A stretch of 13,716 nucleotides of DNA, taken from NCBI GenBank assembly GCA_046262175.1, contig JBHENF010000157.1, forward strand, positions 1 to 13,716. The letters are read 5' to 3'. Positions 13,364-13,716 of this stretch are shown piece after piece; position 1 is the first letter of the stretch, and each line of letters begins with the position of its first letter. The position numbers and the translations under genes are program-made. The DNA is from RYN-124 sp046262175. GTDB taxonomy: Bacteria; Actinomycetota; Actinomycetes; Mycobacteriales; SCTD01. Below the pieces are notes generated by a model that worked only from the letters and a program-made list of their open reading frames with translations, was not told where the DNA came from and did not search any database.

Positions 13364-13716
13364 GTGCCTGCTGTGACCGCCGACCCGCTGACCCTGCCCC
13401 GCGTCCGCGCTGCCGGGCTCGGCGACGCGGAGCGCCCCGTCCGCTCCGTGACCACTGCACCCAGCGGCCTGCAGGGCGAGGGCTTCCCGGTCCGGATGGC
13501 CTTCGCCGGCGTCGACTACCGCGACCTCGACCCGTTCATCATGATGGACCAGATGGGCGAGGTCGAGTACGCCGCCGGCGAGCCCCGCGGCACGAACTGG
13601 CACCCACACCGCGGCTTCGAGACGGTGACCTACCTGATCGACGGCGAGTTCATCCACCAGGACACACATGGCGGGGGCGGGGTCATCCGCGAAGGATCTA
13701 CCCAGTGGATGACGGC
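13364..13716 (+). CDS. Pirin family protein, 5' part (cut by the window edge)
   Basis: The first 117 codons of a cupin-fold pirin. After a variable N-terminus (VPAVTADPLTLPRV), the frame reads FAGVDYRDLDPFIMMDQMG and then the pirin core TNWHPHRGFETVTYLIDGE. The metal ligands of the HPHRGFE segment are present. Next come IHQDTHGGGG and IREGSTQWMTA, where the sequence ends; the remaining histidine/glutamate ligands and the C-terminal cupin lie outside. Pirins bind a metal ion, and some bacterial members act as quercetinases or stress-linked redox proteins; the role here is unknown. GTG at 13364 has an AAGGAG site. The gene diverges from selA over an 88-base gap holding a SigR-like promoter motif, suggesting induction by oxidative stress. 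Confidence 0.92.
   Translation, partial: MPAVTADPLTLPRVRAAGLGDAERPVRSVTTAPSGLQGEGFPVRMAFAGVDYRDLDPFIMMDQMGEVEYAAGEPRGTNWHPHRGFETVTYLIDGEFIHQDTHGGGGVIREGSTQWMT

Overview
This window is dense, very GC-rich DNA with tightly packed genes, many GTG starts and several 4-base ATGA/GTGA-type overlaps. That style points to a high-GC Actinomycetota chromosome. The gene content agrees. It has the decaprenylphosphoryl-arabinose route (ubiA-dprE1-dprE2), a mycothiol-dependent formaldehyde dehydrogenase and a mycothiol-type DinB-like enzyme. All of these are actinobacterial traits. Nothing identifies the genus, and the gene order differs from Mycobacterium tuberculosis as I remember it. I see no tRNA, rRNA, CRISPR array or mobile element. 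No gap between genes exceeds about 90 bases.

Left block (74-3305, minus strand): a four-gene run in the order small S4-domain RNA-binding protein, UbiA-type decaprenyl-phosphate phosphoribosyltransferase, DprE1 oxidase, DprE2 reductase. The last three convert PRPP and decaprenyl phosphate to decaprenylphosphoryl-arabinose, apart from the 5'-phosphate removal step. This lipid is the arabinose donor for wall arabinan. DprE1 carries alanine where the benzothiazinone-reactive cysteine of M. tuberculosis sits.

Middle block (3341-5678): a plus-strand short-chain dehydrogenase interrupted by an in-frame TAG just before its catalytic region, a minus-strand class I SAM methyltransferase, and a divergent plus-strand maleylpyruvate-isomerase-like mycothiol-dependent family protein. 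The last gene has a leaderless-type -10 box immediately before its GTG.

Right block (5675-13275, minus strand): eight genes in one direction with overlaps or gaps of at most 19 bases: selA, selB, mscR, an MBL-fold hydrolase, moaA, mobA, a DUF6457-type small protein, moeA. The run couples selenocysteine machinery, mycothiol-dependent formaldehyde oxidation and molybdenum cofactor synthesis. The natural reading is a supply operon for oxidising formaldehyde to formate and on to CO2 with a selenocysteine- and molybdopterin-containing formate dehydrogenase. That enzyme, selD and the tRNA-Sec gene are not in the window.

Right edge (13364-13716, plus strand): the first 117 codons of a pirin-family protein, divergent from selA. 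Upstream lie a SigR/SigH-like oxidative-stress promoter motif and a tandem 7-base repeat.
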